Positions 33,463-46,084 of a DNA stretch of 64,000 bases are shown piece after piece. Numbering within the stretch: the first letter of the stretch is position 1; each line of letters starts with the position of its first letter. The stretch is from assembly GCF_900109545.1 (NCBI RefSeq), contig NZ_FOAP01000007.1:62001-126000 (forward strand), written 5' to 3'. The stretch comes from Stigmatella aurantiaca (GTDB taxonomy: Bacteria; Myxococcota; Myxococcia; Myxococcales; Myxococcaceae). Both the position numbers and the translations under genes were made by a program. Under the pieces are notes generated by a model. It did no database searches and was not told the DNA's origin. It saw nothing but the letters and a program-made list of their open reading frames with translations.

Positions 33463-34812
33463 CTATGGCTTTTCGGAAGTGTTGGGGCGCAAAGGCGCGG
33501 GCACCGGGTAGTAACACGCGTCTTTCCAGACATAGCCTTCGCCGCATGGTGGCGAGGTTCTCGCCACCTCGATCCAGCAACCTCCTCGGATACTGATTTC
33601 AGGGCGCGGACACGGAGGACGCCTCTGTCCCGGTAAAGGCTCCTTGGGCATATCGAGACTCAGTCCCTTTGGGTGAGGCTCCTCCACCTTGATGGACATT
33701 AGCGCCGATTCAACGGCCGCGTCCGCCACCCCCCCTGTTCCGCCGTCCTGCATGGAGGAAGAAAACGCCTGAAGCCTCTTCACACTCCAGTTGTCGGAAC
33801 TCAGAGTCGTAAGCCCCATGGCAGCAGTGAGGAGGACAGCCCCAATCCCTGCGCGGCGCTTGAACGCAACGGATGCGCCTGCATCTGGCTGAGCCCGGGT
33901 AGGACAGCGCATCGGTATGCGCTCGGTAGCCTCAGTTGCCGCCACCAGATCCTCCATGGTGGCAGCTAACTCAGCGGCACTGCCTCGATCCCAGGGATTC
34001 TCGGAGAGCATGCGGAGGATGAGGGCTTCCACTTCAGGAGCCAGCGGGGTCAATTTCCCAGGAGGGACCCGCACCTCCAGGGTATCTCGCCCATCATCCC
34101 CCATGATGGATGGGTCCGTCGCGAGCGGCGGGTAAACCCCCGTCCACAGCCGGTAGGCCATGACCCCCAAGGCGTACACATCGTCGGCCGGGGTCGCTTC
34201 GTAATGGCCGCCGTCCGAGCGGCGGTGATTCCAGTGAAACCGGAGCGCCTGGGGGCTCCGATAGATCCGAGTGCCGGGGGCAAGGGGCCCTTCGGTGAGA
34301 GGAGTGGCCCCTTCCCAAGTGCCACACCCGAAATCCATGAGGAAGGCCTGGCCCCCTGGGCCTACCATCACATTGTCCCCTTTAACGTCCCGATGGAGCC
34401 CTCCGCAGGCATGAGTGGCCTCCAGGCCTCTCGCCACCTGGGCCAACCACCTCAATGGTTGATACGGCCTGAACGGATGCTCCTGAGCCCATTCATACAG
34501 CCGGAGCCCCTCGACCCATTCAAGAGCTAGATAGGGGTGCGTGCTCCCCTTTCGGCGCCCCTGCCAGCGTCCCCGTCCCAGGAGGCGAGGCACGCTGGGA
34601 TGCTGGACCCGCGTCAGCAGCTCCGCCTCCCGGTCAAAGCGCGGATCGCCCGGGTGCCGGGCCAGCTTGAGGGCCACCGGCGGCCCCTCTGTCTGCCCAG
34701 CCCAATATGTCCGGTAGACCACTCCGTAGGTGCCGTAGCCCACACAGGCATCGACCCGCCATGAGCCCACCAGAGTCCCGGGCGGAAGCGCCTCGGGCGA
34801 CAGCTCGTTCAT
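33463..34812 (-). CDS. Ser/Thr protein kinase with TM segment and Cys-rich tail
   Basis: 449 residues. The kinase domain spans about residues 14-285: VGYGTYGVVYR (P-loop), VALKLA (Lys), GLHRDVKGDN (catalytic HRD), DFGCG (DFG) and a DDVYALGVMAYRLWTG helix. One transmembrane segment follows (GIGAVLLTAAMGLTTLS, about 325-341). The short outer part ends with four cysteines (PPCPRP...GGCW...PPCGEG...KDACYY), a tail common to myxobacterial kinases that could sense cell-envelope signals. The ATG at 34812 follows GAAGAGG; the longer frame lacks one. It is divergent from ileS across 163 bp. Confidence 0.9.
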   Translation of the reverse strand: MNELSPEALPPGTLVGSWRVDACVGYGTYGVVYRTYWAGQTEGPPVALKLARHPGDPRFDREAELLTRVQHPSVPRLLGRGRWQGRRKGSTHPYLALEWVEGLRLYEWAQEHPFRPYQPLRWLAQVARGLEATHACGGLHRDVKGDNVMVGPGGQAFLMDFGCGTWEGATPLTEGPLAPGTRIYRSPQALRFHWNHRRSDGGHYEATPADDVYALGVMAYRLWTGVYPPLATDPSIMGDDGRDTLEVRVPPGKLTPLAPEVEALILRMLSENPWDRGSAAELAATMEDLVAATEATERIPMRCPTRAQPDAGASVAFKRRAGIGAVLLTAAMGLTTLSSDNWSVKRLQAFSSSMQDGGTGGVADAAVESALMSIKVEEPHPKGLSLDMPKEPLPGQRRPPCPRPEISIRGGCWIEVARTSPPCGEGYVWKDACYYPVPAPLRPNTSEKP

Positions 34813-34975
34813 GAGCGCCTCTTCGAGGCCATCCCAGCGGTTGTGGCCTTCTCCTCTGCCCCTCACACTACCTCCAGGGTTTCTTGACGTCAGCTCCCCC
34901 CCTGGGGTTGTCCCAGCCTGCCGCCTCGCACGAAAGGGCCCACACCGGCACGGCAGGTGGTATCACTGCCTCGTC

Positions 34976-38715
<3,740 letters not shown>

Positions 38716-38716
<1 letters not shown>

Positions 38717-38731
38717 GCCGGCCTCACGGCT
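38716..38731. terminator. Hairpin between convergent ileS and propeller lipoprotein genes
   Basis: A 5-bp stem AGCCG/CGGCT with a 6-nt loop spans the 7-bp gap between two convergent stop codons. It is weak and overlaps both gene ends. Confidence 0.25.
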
Positions 38732-40634
38732 GGTAGTGGAGGATGGAGCCGCCCGCGCCGCCGATGCGCGGCTCCTTCCCCGCGCCCCACAGGGCGTTGA
38801 AGCGCCCGCCGTAGGGCACGGCGGCGCCCTTCCAGGTCTTCCCGTCGTAGTGGTGCAGGTTGGTGAAGGCCTTGGGGATGCCCTGGACGAGCTCCTCCCC
38901 CGCCTCAAGCACGTAGAGGTCCGAGGGCCCCGTGCCCCAGATGCCCACGAGCTCGCCCTTGGCGAAGGGCACCGGGGTCTCCCAGCGCTTGCCGTCGAAG
39001 TGCCGGATGCTGCCCTGGGCGCCCACCACCCAGACATCGTCCGGCCCCGTGCCCCACACGTCCCGGAAGGCCTGCCGGGTGGGCTTCTCCAGGGAGACCA
39101 CCTTCCAGGTGGTTCCATCGTGGTGCAGGAGGGTGCCCAGCTCGCCCACCGCCCACACGTTCCGGGCGTCCGTTCCCCAGACCTGGTTCAGCGTCACCGA
39201 GGTGGGGCTCTCGCGGACGCTCCAGTCCTGGCCGTCATAATGAAGGATGCGCCCCTGCGCCCCCACGGCCCAGATGTCCGTGGGGCCGGAGCCCCAGATG
39301 CCCCGGAGCGCCGCCCCGCCAGGAACGTGCCGCCGGAGGGCCGCCGCCGTGCCATCGGAGCGGACGATCGTCTCCTCCGCGCCCACGGCCCAGACTTCTT
39401 CCGGGCTCGCCCCCCAGACGTCATGCAGGGCCGCCCCCGTGCCGCTGGCGAGGGTGCTCCACGCCCCCTCGCGCCAGCGCAGCAGCATGCCCTGCTCGCC
39501 GCAGGACCAGGCCTCCGCCGCGTTCAGCTCCCAGCCGCCCAGGACCGTCTTGCTGGCCCCCTCGCGCATCGACACCCAGCCGGTGTCCGTCTTCCGCATC
39601 ACCTGGCCCGAGTCGCCCACCATCCAGAGCCCCGCCTCGCGCGAGGCCCACACGTGGGCGAGGTTCTCCGGCACGTCCAGGAAGTTCAGGGCAATGCCCT
39701 CGGGCCCAATGTGGAGGGCAGCCCCTTCCGGTCCGGCCACCCAGGCCTCGTCCGCGCTCAGCGCGGCGATGCTGGTGAACCTCCGGCGCTCCTCGTGGAC
39801 CACCTGCCATTCGCCCTTCACGAAGCGGAGCACGCGCCAGATGCCCTCATCGACCTTCTCGTCCAGGGCCCACAGCACGCCCTCGGCGCCGCTCAGGCTC
39901 CAGACGCGATCGCTCGCGAAGCCCGGCTCGGGCACCCAGGCCTGGCCGTTCCAGCGCCACACATTGCCCTCCGCGCTGATGACCCGGACATCGTCCGGCG
40001 CGAAGCCCCAGATGCCCGTGTAGTAGTGCGGCAGCGCGTCCGGGGGCCGCGACCAGTCGGTGCCATTCCAGTGCAGCAGCGCCCCGCCGGAGCCCACCAC
40101 CCAGATGTCCTCGGGGCTGCTGCCCCAGACGGCCAGCAGCAGCTGCGTGAGCCCCGTGCCCACCGCCTGCCAGGCCTTGCCGTTCCAGCGCACCACGGCG
40201 CCCTCGCGGCCCACCGCCCAGACGTCCTCCGGCCCCGTGCCGAACAGGGCCAGCAGCGACTGGTCCGTGGCGGAGCGGTGAATCTTCCAGTTCTGGCCGT
40301 CCCAGTGGGTGGCCATGCCCGGCGCCCCCACGGCCCATACGTCGTTTGGCGCGGAGGCCCAGACAGCCCGGTAGTAGTGCGCGTGCGGGGTCGGGTTCTC
40401 CCAGCACCAGTTCTCGTCCAGGCAGAGCGTGGGCGCCACGGCCGGCGGCTGCTGGGATTGCTGGCAGGTGGCCCCAGGCTGGACGCACATCTGCGTCGCC
40501 TCGCAGCACGTCCAACCGTCCCCACAAGGACAGGAGCGGTCGTCCAGGGACAGGGGGGCCACGCACGCGCCCAGGATCAACCCGAGCAGCGCGGCCAGGG
40601 AGACTTCGACACGGTGGGTCCACGCGGGGTTCAA
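38724..40634 (-). CDS. Propeller lipoprotein with DVWAVG repeats
   Basis: 636 residues. Lipoprotein signal (LAALLGLILGAC), then a Cys-rich segment (CPCGDGWTCCEATQMC) and about a dozen repeats of the form (S/T)xPxDVWAVGxxGxxxxWDGxxW, such as DVWAVGREGAVVRWNGKAW, DIWAVGAQGRILHYDGQDW and DVWVVGAQGSIRHFDGKRW. These form a beta-propeller exposed on the cell surface or in the periplasm. The start is TTG at 40634, whose TTGA overlaps the stop of the caspase gene, with GGGAGGA upstream. It is the last gene of a four-gene operon and could supply the signal or substrate for the upstream caspase and anti-sigma pair. Ligand unknown. Confidence 0.8.
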   Translation of the reverse strand: MNPAWTHRVEVSLAALLGLILGACVAPLSLDDRSCPCGDGWTCCEATQMCVQPGATCQQSQQPPAVAPTLCLDENWCWENPTPHAHYYRAVWASAPNDVWAVGAPGMATHWDGQNWKIHRSATDQSLLALFGTGPEDVWAVGREGAVVRWNGKAWQAVGTGLTQLLLAVWGSSPEDIWVVGSGGALLHWNGTDWSRPPDALPHYYTGIWGFAPDDVRVISAEGNVWRWNGQAWVPEPGFASDRVWSLSGAEGVLWALDEKVDEGIWRVLRFVKGEWQVVHEERRRFTSIAALSADEAWVAGPEGAALHIGPEGIALNFLDVPENLAHVWASREAGLWMVGDSGQVMRKTDTGWVSMREGASKTVLGGWELNAAEAWSCGEQGMLLRWREGAWSTLASGTGAALHDVWGASPEEVWAVGAEETIVRSDGTAAALRRHVPGGAALRGIWGSGPTDIWAVGAQGRILHYDGQDWSVRESPTSVTLNQVWGTDARNVWAVGELGTLLHHDGTTWKVVSLEKPTRQAFRDVWGTGPDDVWVVGAQGSIRHFDGKRWETPVPFAKGELVGIWGTGPSDLYVLEAGEELVQGIPKAFTNLHHYDGKTWKGAAVPYGGRFNALWGAGKEPRIGGAGGSILHYQP

Positions 40635-42163
40635 AACCGTCCTCCCAGCTGCACCCCGGCCAAGTCCGGCCCGGCCACGGGGAGCGCCTCGGCCGGGGCC
40701 CCCGGCCACAAGAGCATTCCCAGCCCCGCCCCCGCCGCGAGGGCGCCCGCCACGTACAGGGTGGTGGAGCGGTGGTTGAGGGTGCGAATCCGCTGGTTCT
40801 GGCCCATGGCCTCGGCATGGGGCAGCGTGGCCCTGTTGCCGGAGCGGGCCTCCCGCGCGGACAGCGTCGTCCAGAGCCCTCCGCCCAGGCTCGCCCCCGC
40901 CAGCCCCAGCGCGCTCCAGCCCGCCACCCGGCGCCAGGTGGGCCTGCGCCGGGCGGGCTCGGCCTCCAGGAGCACCGGCGCCTGGAAGTCGTACGCGTCC
41001 ACCACCTGCCGGTCATACGGCAGCGAGAAGATGAGGCTGAAGGCCTCGTGCTCCGCGCCGCGGTCCGCCGTCCGGGCCTGCTGCGGCGTGAGCGCGGCGA
41101 GCTGCACCACCTCCGGCATCGAGTCGATGCGGTACTCCCGGCCGTCCCCCATGCGCCGCAGGTAGAGCGGACCGGTGCCGATGGGCCGCGCCAGCCACGT
41201 CCGCTGGCCGGAGGCATTGTGGAAGTCGGCCAGGCGCACGCCCCGGCTGTCCTCGAGCCGCAGGTGCTGGGCCTCCTGCCCATCCACCTCGATGCGGTGC
41301 TCCATCGCCTTGCCCAGCACCACCAGCCACGTCCCGTCCTTCGGCGGCCGGGCGTGGACCTGGGGGCGGAAGCGCTCGTTGGGAATGGCCGCGTTCGCGC
41401 GCTCCACGAAGGCGGCGATTTCCCGGTAGCTCACCCGTCCGTCGCCATCCACGTCCGCCGCGCCGTAGAGCCCCGAGCGGACCTCGTGGCTGAAGACGCC
41501 CGACTGGAAGGCCTCCCACTCGTGGCTGGCCCGCGCGCTGGAGGTCGACAGCAGCAGCCCCACGCGCCCGTCCTCCGAGAGCTGCGCCACCTCGCTGAAC
41601 CCCTTCAGGGGCCGGCGCTGGCCGCCCGGGCCTCGCCCGTAGGCCAGGAAGTAGGAGGAGCACGCGTCCACGATGAGGTGGACCTGGTCCGCCTCCACCC
41701 GCTGGATGAGGCCCTTGGCCAGGTCCTCTCCCGTGAGCCGCCGGTCCTCCAGCGTCACGTAGCCCTGGCCGTTGTGCACGCTGCCGTGGCCCGCATAGAT
41801 GAAGTAGACGACGGTGCCCAGGTTGCGCGCGCGCGCCTGGGCCACATCCCGCGTGAGCTGCTCCACCAGCCGCTGCCACTCGCCCCAGTTCGGCACGCTG
41901 GTTTCCGCCGCCGCCTGAGGGTGCAGCCGCTCCGTGTTCTGATCCATCCGGGCCAGCAGGTACGTGCGCGCGCCGAGCAACCGGAACAGGTCCTGGTAGC
42001 GCGCGGCATCGTCGTCCGCGTAGCGCAGGGGAAGCTCGTCCGCGTCCACGCTCCGGTTCACCCCGACGATAAAGGCGAAGGTGGCCTGAGGACGCTCCTC
42101 CGCCCCCACCACCCCCGCCACCAGCAGCACGGCAAGGCCCAGGGCCTCGCGTGCGAACCTCAC
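40631..42163 (-). CDS. Caspase-like (C14) protease with EF-hand and two TM segments
   Basis: 510 residues. A signal peptide or N-terminal membrane helix (EALGLAVLLVAGVVGA) is followed by a caspase/p20 fold: FAFIVGVNRSVD, catalytic His126 in YAGHGS and Cys168 in VDACSS. At about residue 240 DVDGDGRVSYREI is an EF-hand-like calcium loop. Two hydrophobic helices lie near the C-terminus (WSALGLAGASLGGGLW, TTLYVAGALAAGAGLGMLL). It should be an Arg/Lys- or Asp-specific protease in the envelope; the substrate may be a partner in the same operon. The GTG at 42163 overlaps the stop of the anti-sigma gene. Confidence 0.85.
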   Translation of the reverse strand: MRFAREALGLAVLLVAGVVGAEERPQATFAFIVGVNRSVDADELPLRYADDDAARYQDLFRLLGARTYLLARMDQNTERLHPQAAAETSVPNWGEWQRLVEQLTRDVAQARARNLGTVVYFIYAGHGSVHNGQGYVTLEDRRLTGEDLAKGLIQRVEADQVHLIVDACSSYFLAYGRGPGGQRRPLKGFSEVAQLSEDGRVGLLLSTSSARASHEWEAFQSGVFSHEVRSGLYGAADVDGDGRVSYREIAAFVERANAAIPNERFRPQVHARPPKDGTWLVVLGKAMEHRIEVDGQEAQHLRLEDSRGVRLADFHNASGQRTWLARPIGTGPLYLRRMGDGREYRIDSMPEVVQLAALTPQQARTADRGAEHEAFSLIFSLPYDRQVVDAYDFQAPVLLEAEPARRRPTWRRVAGWSALGLAGASLGGGLWTTLSAREARSGNRATLPHAEAMGQNQRIRTLNHRSTTLYVAGALAAGAGLGMLLWPGAPAEALPVAGPDLAGVQLGGRF

Positions 42164-42927
42164 GGTTCCACCCGCATGGGGAAGGAGGTGTTCTCCGCGC
42201 CCGGCAGGGGCAGCGGATCCGAGGGGGTGCGGCCCTGCATCAAGGCCTCGGCCTGCTTCACCGAGAGCCGTTCGTCGGACAGCACGCCGTGGAGCACCAG
42301 CCGCTTTCCATCGAAGGTGTGCGAGATGGCCTCGGGCAGCTCGTGCAGGGCCATCCCCTCGAAGGCCTGCACCGCCAGCGGGTTCGTGTCCGGGTCGGAC
42401 CAGCTCGGGTGGAACCAGTACACGTGGTTGTGCTCGTCCACGCCATAGATGAGGAGCCACTTCCGGGCGCGCGGGTTCTGATAGGCGAAGGCCAGCTCGT
42501 CTCCCGGGCGAATCGCCTCGCCCACCGCTTCGGCGGCCAGGCCCGGCCGGACACGGTAGACGCGCAGGGCCTCGGACGAGGCCGTGGCGGCGCCTCCCCG
42601 CGCGGTGAACCCCTCCGTGTTGGCGAAGGGGTCCGGCCGCGTCGCCATGACGCCCAGGACGAGCACGGCCAGCACGCTGAGCGCCGCGGCCGCGGGGGCC
42701 ACCGGCAGGGGCGGCCGGACCAGCCCCAGGCCCTGTCCCAGGCGGTCCTGGTCTCCCCGGCTGGCTTTCGGGTCCAGGCGCCGCAGCAGCAGGTGGCGCT
42801 CGTAGATGGACTTGCACGCGCCGCAGCCCGGCAGGTGCTCGCGCAGCGAGTGCTCTTCCCGAGGCTTCAGGCGGCGGGCAAAGTGGTTGTCAACGTGCCC
42901 GCGCATGGGGCAGATCCCGGTATTCAT
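42160..42927 (-). CDS. Anti-sigma factor with zinc-finger and DUF4384-like domain
   Basis: 255 residues. The N-terminus holds a zf-HC2-type anti-sigma zinc site (Cys6, His31, Cys35, Cys38 in HLPGCGAC). A transmembrane helix (ALSVLAVLVLGVM, about 78-92) separates it from an outer domain with LRVYRVRPG...GDELAFAYQNP...YGVDEHNHVYWFHP, resembling DUF4384 domains. The cytoplasmic part should hold the co-encoded sigma factor. The outer part may sense the envelope and could be cut by the caspase. The ATG at 42927 overlaps the sigma stop (ATGA) and has AAGGGGAC upstream. Confidence 0.8.
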   Translation of the reverse strand: MNTGICPMRGHVDNHFARRLKPREEHSLREHLPGCGACKSIYERHLLLRRLDPKASRGDQDRLGQGLGLVRPPLPVAPAAAALSVLAVLVLGVMATRPDPFANTEGFTARGGAATASSEALRVYRVRPGLAAEAVGEAIRPGDELAFAYQNPRARKWLLIYGVDEHNHVYWFHPSWSDPDTNPLAVQAFEGMALHELPEAISHTFDGKRLVLHGVLSDERLSVKQAEALMQGRTPSDPLPLPGAENTSFPMRVEP

Positions 42928-43520
42928 GGTGTGTCCCCTTCGCGCAGGAGGAAACGCTTGAGCAGCGCGCGAATGCGCATCTCTTGGTAAGCCAGCGTGG
43001 TCCGGTGGATGCCCAGCTCCCGGGCCGCGTCTCTTTGAGGAAGTTGCCGCAGGAAGCGGACCTCGAAAACCCCGTGCCACTTGGCCGGCAGGCACTCGCG
43101 CTGGAAGCGTTCGATGAGCAGCCGCGCGTCGCTCTCCTCGGAGAACTCCCGCGTCTCGGTGGACTCCTGCATGCCGAGCCCTCCGGCCTGCTCCAGCGCG
43201 CCTTGCTCCCGCTGCTGGCGCCGCACGTAGTCGAGCGCGAGGTGGTAGGCCACCGTGGCCATCCAGGCCTTGAGGGAGCCGCCCCGGAAGCTGCGGCGCA
43301 GCTCCTCGCGGGAGATCAACCGGTAGAAGACCTCATGAATGACGGTCTCCTGGTCCGCCCCCGACAGCACCCGCCCCACGGCGCGCTGCACGGTGGGGTA
43401 GAGCTCCCGGTAACACCGCTCCAGCACGGGGCGGTGTCCGGCGTGGAACCCTGTCAGCCAGAGCTCCTCGCGTTCCGCGCCCAGGCCGGAATAGAGCGCA
43501 TTCTCGGTTTCCACCCGCAC
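42924..43520 (-). CDS. ECF-type RNA polymerase sigma factor
   Basis: About 198 residues. Region 2 reads LYPTVQRAVGRVL...DQETVIHEVFYRLI...LKAWMATVAYHLALDYVRRQ and region 4 VFEVRFLRQLPQRDAARELGIHRTTLAYQEMRIRALLKRFL. Regions 1 and 3 are missing, as in ECF sigma factors. GTG at 43520 is taken as the start because GGGGAGG sits 7 nt before it; a longer frame reaches 43586 without a ribosome site. It is the first gene of the sigma, anti-sigma, caspase, propeller operon. Its own promoter may lie in 43521-43793, but no clear ECF -35 (GGAAC) was found by eye. Confidence 0.87.
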   Translation of the reverse strand: MRVETENALYSGLGAEREELWLTGFHAGHRPVLERCYRELYPTVQRAVGRVLSGADQETVIHEVFYRLISREELRRSFRGGSLKAWMATVAYHLALDYVRRQQREQGALEQAGGLGMQESTETREFSEESDARLLIERFQRECLPAKWHGVFEVRFLRQLPQRDAARELGIHRTTLAYQEMRIRALLKRFLLREGDTP

Positions 43521-43793
43521 GCCCACGCCTCCCCATGTTGCTTGCAAGGTGGGATTTAGGGACAGGCCTCCGCGAGGCAACCCCACCCCTGCCCTCTCCC
43601 GGGAAAAAGGTGTTCAGCGCCGGACGCGAAGCGGTTGGCACGAAAAAGAAAAAAAAGATTCGTCCAGGTTTCCCTACCCGGGCGCTTCACCCCTGAAAGC
43701 CAAGCAAGGCAACCACAGCGGGGGACTTCGGTGAGAACGGCGGCGGTGAGGGTGGCGGGGACGGGGCAGGGGCGGGATGGGCGGAGCCAGGAC
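43521..43793. promoter_or_regulatory. Divergent gap between sigma-factor operon and CotH gene
   Basis: 273 bp. It contains a small hairpin GCCTC-CGC-GAGGC at 43566-43578 and an A-rich tract (cacgaaaaagaaaaaaaag) at about 43640-43660, which would curve DNA and could stimulate either promoter. TGGCAC at 43636 is not followed by a GC at the sigma-54 spacing, so it was not called. No other gene is seen. Confidence 0.3.
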
Positions 43794-45464
43794 ATGGTCT
43801 TCTGGATCGCGATGATGGGAACGGTGCTGCTGATGGCCCTGGGCACCGGGTGTGGACAGGAGGAGGCCGGGGGGACTCCGGAGCCAGGGCCGAAGGAAGG
43901 GCAGTTCGCGTTCCCGGCGCTGCAGACGGAGGTTCCGCTCTACGAGCTGACCATCCCCGCGGAGACGATGGCGAAGTTCGAGGCCAACCCCTACGAGGAC
44001 GAGCACCCGGCCACCTTCGTCTTCGCGGGCAAGAGCTACACGGTGGGGGTGCGGCTGCGCGGCTCCAGCTCCCGCTTCTTCCCGAAGAAGAGCTGGCGCA
44101 TCGAGTTCCCCAAGGGCACGGAGTTCGACGGGCGGCGCAAGCACAACCTGGTCGCGGAGTTCCAGGACCGGACGATGATGGCGGAGAAGCTCGCCTATGA
44201 CTTGATGCTCGCCATGGGGCTGCCCGCGCCCGTCACGAAATACGTGCGGCTGTCCATCAACGGCCAGTACCAGGGCGTCTACCTGGACATCGAGCGCGTG
44301 GACAACAGCTTCGCCAAGGCCCATGGCTTCGTGGATCCGGACCCCACCATCTACCGGTGCGGCGCCAAGGACTGCGAGATGAAGCTGTGGCGCACCGATT
44401 ACCAGCAGGACTGGCAGAAGGAGACCAACGAAGAGAAGGAGCCGGGCAAGGACGACATCCGCACGCTGATGACCGTCATCAACCGCGCGCCCGAGCCGGA
44501 CTTCCCGCGGATGCTGGGCGAGAACCTCGAGGTGGAGCGCTACCTGCGCACCCTGGCCGCCGAGGTGCTCATCTCCAACAACATCACGGAGGACTCGCAG
44601 AGCTACCTCATCCACGACCGGACGACGTACAAGTGGACCTACGTGGCGTGGGACTTGAACAACGCCGATTCGCGCTGGTGGCCCACGTATGGCCTGGGCA
44701 TGAAGCCGGTGGCCAATCACCCGCTGTTCCCCTTCAGCCTCGCGGACGCCTGGGTGGAGAAGATGTACCTGAAGCGCAACACGCGGCCGGACTTCCTGCC
44801 CACCTTCTCCAACCTCACCACGCGCATTCTCTACAACCCCGAGCTCCGGGAGCAGCTGTTCGCGGTGGTGGAGAAGAGCCTCGACGAGCTGTTCGCTCCC
44901 GCCGTCATCGAGCCCCGGCTGGACGCCATGCACCAGCTCATCGCCCCGTACATGGACGCGGACCCGTACCTGCTGCTCAACGACGTGGGCCAGCCGGACC
45001 CGGACGGGCTGGCGAAGTTCCGCGAGGGGCTGCCCTTCCTCAAGGCCTACGCGAAGCAACGGACGGACTTCGTGCGCCGCGAGCTGGAGCGCCTCCGCGC
45101 CCCGCCCTCCACCCTGCGCCTCCAGGCCGTGAGCCCCGGCGAGGGCTGGGTGGAGCTGCACAACCCCACCGGCCAGGCGCTCTCCACGGCGGGGCTGGTG
45201 CTGACCACGGACCTGCGGCGCACGATTCCCACGCTGCGCCATCCCTGGAGCAGCACCGTGCTGCCCGAGCGCCGGGTGCCCCCGAATGGCACGGTGCGCT
45301 TCACCCGCCAGGAGCTGGGCTTCACCCTGCCACCCGAGGGCGAGCTGGGCCTCTTCGATGGCGTCTCCGTGGTAGGCGTGAAGGACGTCTTCTTCTACGC
45401 GGCCCTCCCCTCCGGCGGCACCTACGCCCGCGGGAGTGACGGCTCCCACTGGGAAGCCCGCTGA
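43794..45464 (+). CDS. CotH-kinase-family lipoprotein
   Basis: About 556 residues. Lipoprotein signal (GTVLLMALGTGCGQ). The CotH domain is visible: VPLYELTIPAETMAKFEANPY, GVRLRGSSSRFFPKKSWRIEF, RTMMAEKLAYDLMLAMGLPA, YVRLSINGQYQGVYLDIERVD and YVAWDLNNAD (the DxN/DxD-type metal site). CotH proteins are atypical kinases that phosphorylate secreted or spore-coat proteins. The C-terminal 100 residues (EGWVELHNPTGQAL) look like a lamin-tail or immunoglobulin-like domain. ATG at 43794 is chosen for the lipoprotein signal and the upstream GGAGCCAGGAC. Confidence 0.82.
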   Translation: MVFWIAMMGTVLLMALGTGCGQEEAGGTPEPGPKEGQFAFPALQTEVPLYELTIPAETMAKFEANPYEDEHPATFVFAGKSYTVGVRLRGSSSRFFPKKSWRIEFPKGTEFDGRRKHNLVAEFQDRTMMAEKLAYDLMLAMGLPAPVTKYVRLSINGQYQGVYLDIERVDNSFAKAHGFVDPDPTIYRCGAKDCEMKLWRTDYQQDWQKETNEEKEPGKDDIRTLMTVINRAPEPDFPRMLGENLEVERYLRTLAAEVLISNNITEDSQSYLIHDRTTYKWTYVAWDLNNADSRWWPTYGLGMKPVANHPLFPFSLADAWVEKMYLKRNTRPDFLPTFSNLTTRILYNPELREQLFAVVEKSLDELFAPAVIEPRLDAMHQLIAPYMDADPYLLLNDVGQPDPDGLAKFREGLPFLKAYAKQRTDFVRRELERLRAPPSTLRLQAVSPGEGWVELHNPTGQALSTAGLVLTTDLRRTIPTLRHPWSSTVLPERRVPPNGTVRFTRQELGFTLPPEGELGLFDGVSVVGVKDVFFYAALPSGGTYARGSDGSHWEAR

Positions 45465-45477
45465 GGGGAGGCTCAGC
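45460..45477. terminator. Hairpin between convergent CotH and ruvA genes
   Basis: 6-bp stem GCTGAG/CTCAGC with a 6-nt loop overlaps both stop codons in the 8-bp gap. It could act in both directions. Confidence 0.35.
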
Positions 45478-46084
45478 CCCCCGAGCGCAGGGCCTTGAGG
45501 GCCTCGCGGAACAGGGCCTGGAAGGCGGCCTCGGGGCCGAGCCGCTCACCGGCCAGCTCCGCGGCCTTCTCCGCCTGCGGGGCCTTGTAGCCCAGGTTGA
45601 GCAGCGCCGAGACGAGGTCCGCCTTCGGGCCCGCCGGCACACTGGCCGAGGTGGCGCTCCGCGCCACCGTCTCCAGGTGAAGCTCCTTCACCTTCTCCCG
45701 GAGCTCCAGCACCAGCCGCTCGGCGGTCTTCTTCCCCACCCCGTGAATCTTGGTGAGCCGGGCCAGCTCGCCCTTGCCGAGCGCCACCGCCAGCTCCCCC
45801 ACCTCCATGCCCGACAGCACGGTCAGCGCCAGGCGGGGGCCCACGTGGGACACGGAGGTGAGCAGGAGGAACATCTCCTCCTCGGCCCGCGAGAGGAAGC
45901 CAAACAGCTCGAAGGCATCCTCGCGCACCACCGTGCGGACCCGGACGTGGACGGGTTGTCCCTCGGCGGGCAGCTTTCCCAGCGTCAGCGTGGAGAAGGC
46001 GACGCGGTAGCCCACGCCCGCCACGTCGATGATGGCCTCCTCCAGGTCCTTCTCCGCGACGGTTCCGCGCAGGGCCGCGATCAT
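45473..46084 (-). CDS. ruvA: Holliday junction branch migration protein RuvA
   Basis: 203 residues. The N-terminal OB fold opens MIAALRGTVAEKDLEEAIIDVAGVGYRV, with HVRVRTVVREDAFELFGF. Two helix-hairpin-helix motifs follow (LLLTSVSHVGPRLALTVLSG and LTKIHGVGKKTAERLVLELR), and a C-terminal UBA-like domain (VSALLNLGYKAPQAEKAAE) that binds RuvB. RuvA tetramers clamp Holliday junctions and load RuvB. Its ATG overlaps the ruvC stop (ATGA). No ruvB in the window. Confidence 0.95.
   Translation of the reverse strand: MIAALRGTVAEKDLEEAIIDVAGVGYRVAFSTLTLGKLPAEGQPVHVRVRTVVREDAFELFGFLSRAEEEMFLLLTSVSHVGPRLALTVLSGMEVGELAVALGKGELARLTKIHGVGKKTAERLVLELREKVKELHLETVARSATSASVPAGPKADLVSALLNLGYKAPQAEKAAELAGERLGPEAAFQALFREALKALRSGG

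Noticed and set aside
43636-43652. TGGCAC near the CotH gene as a sigma-54 promoter
   Set aside because: The required GC at the -12 position is missing (an A-run follows), so it does not fit the consensus.
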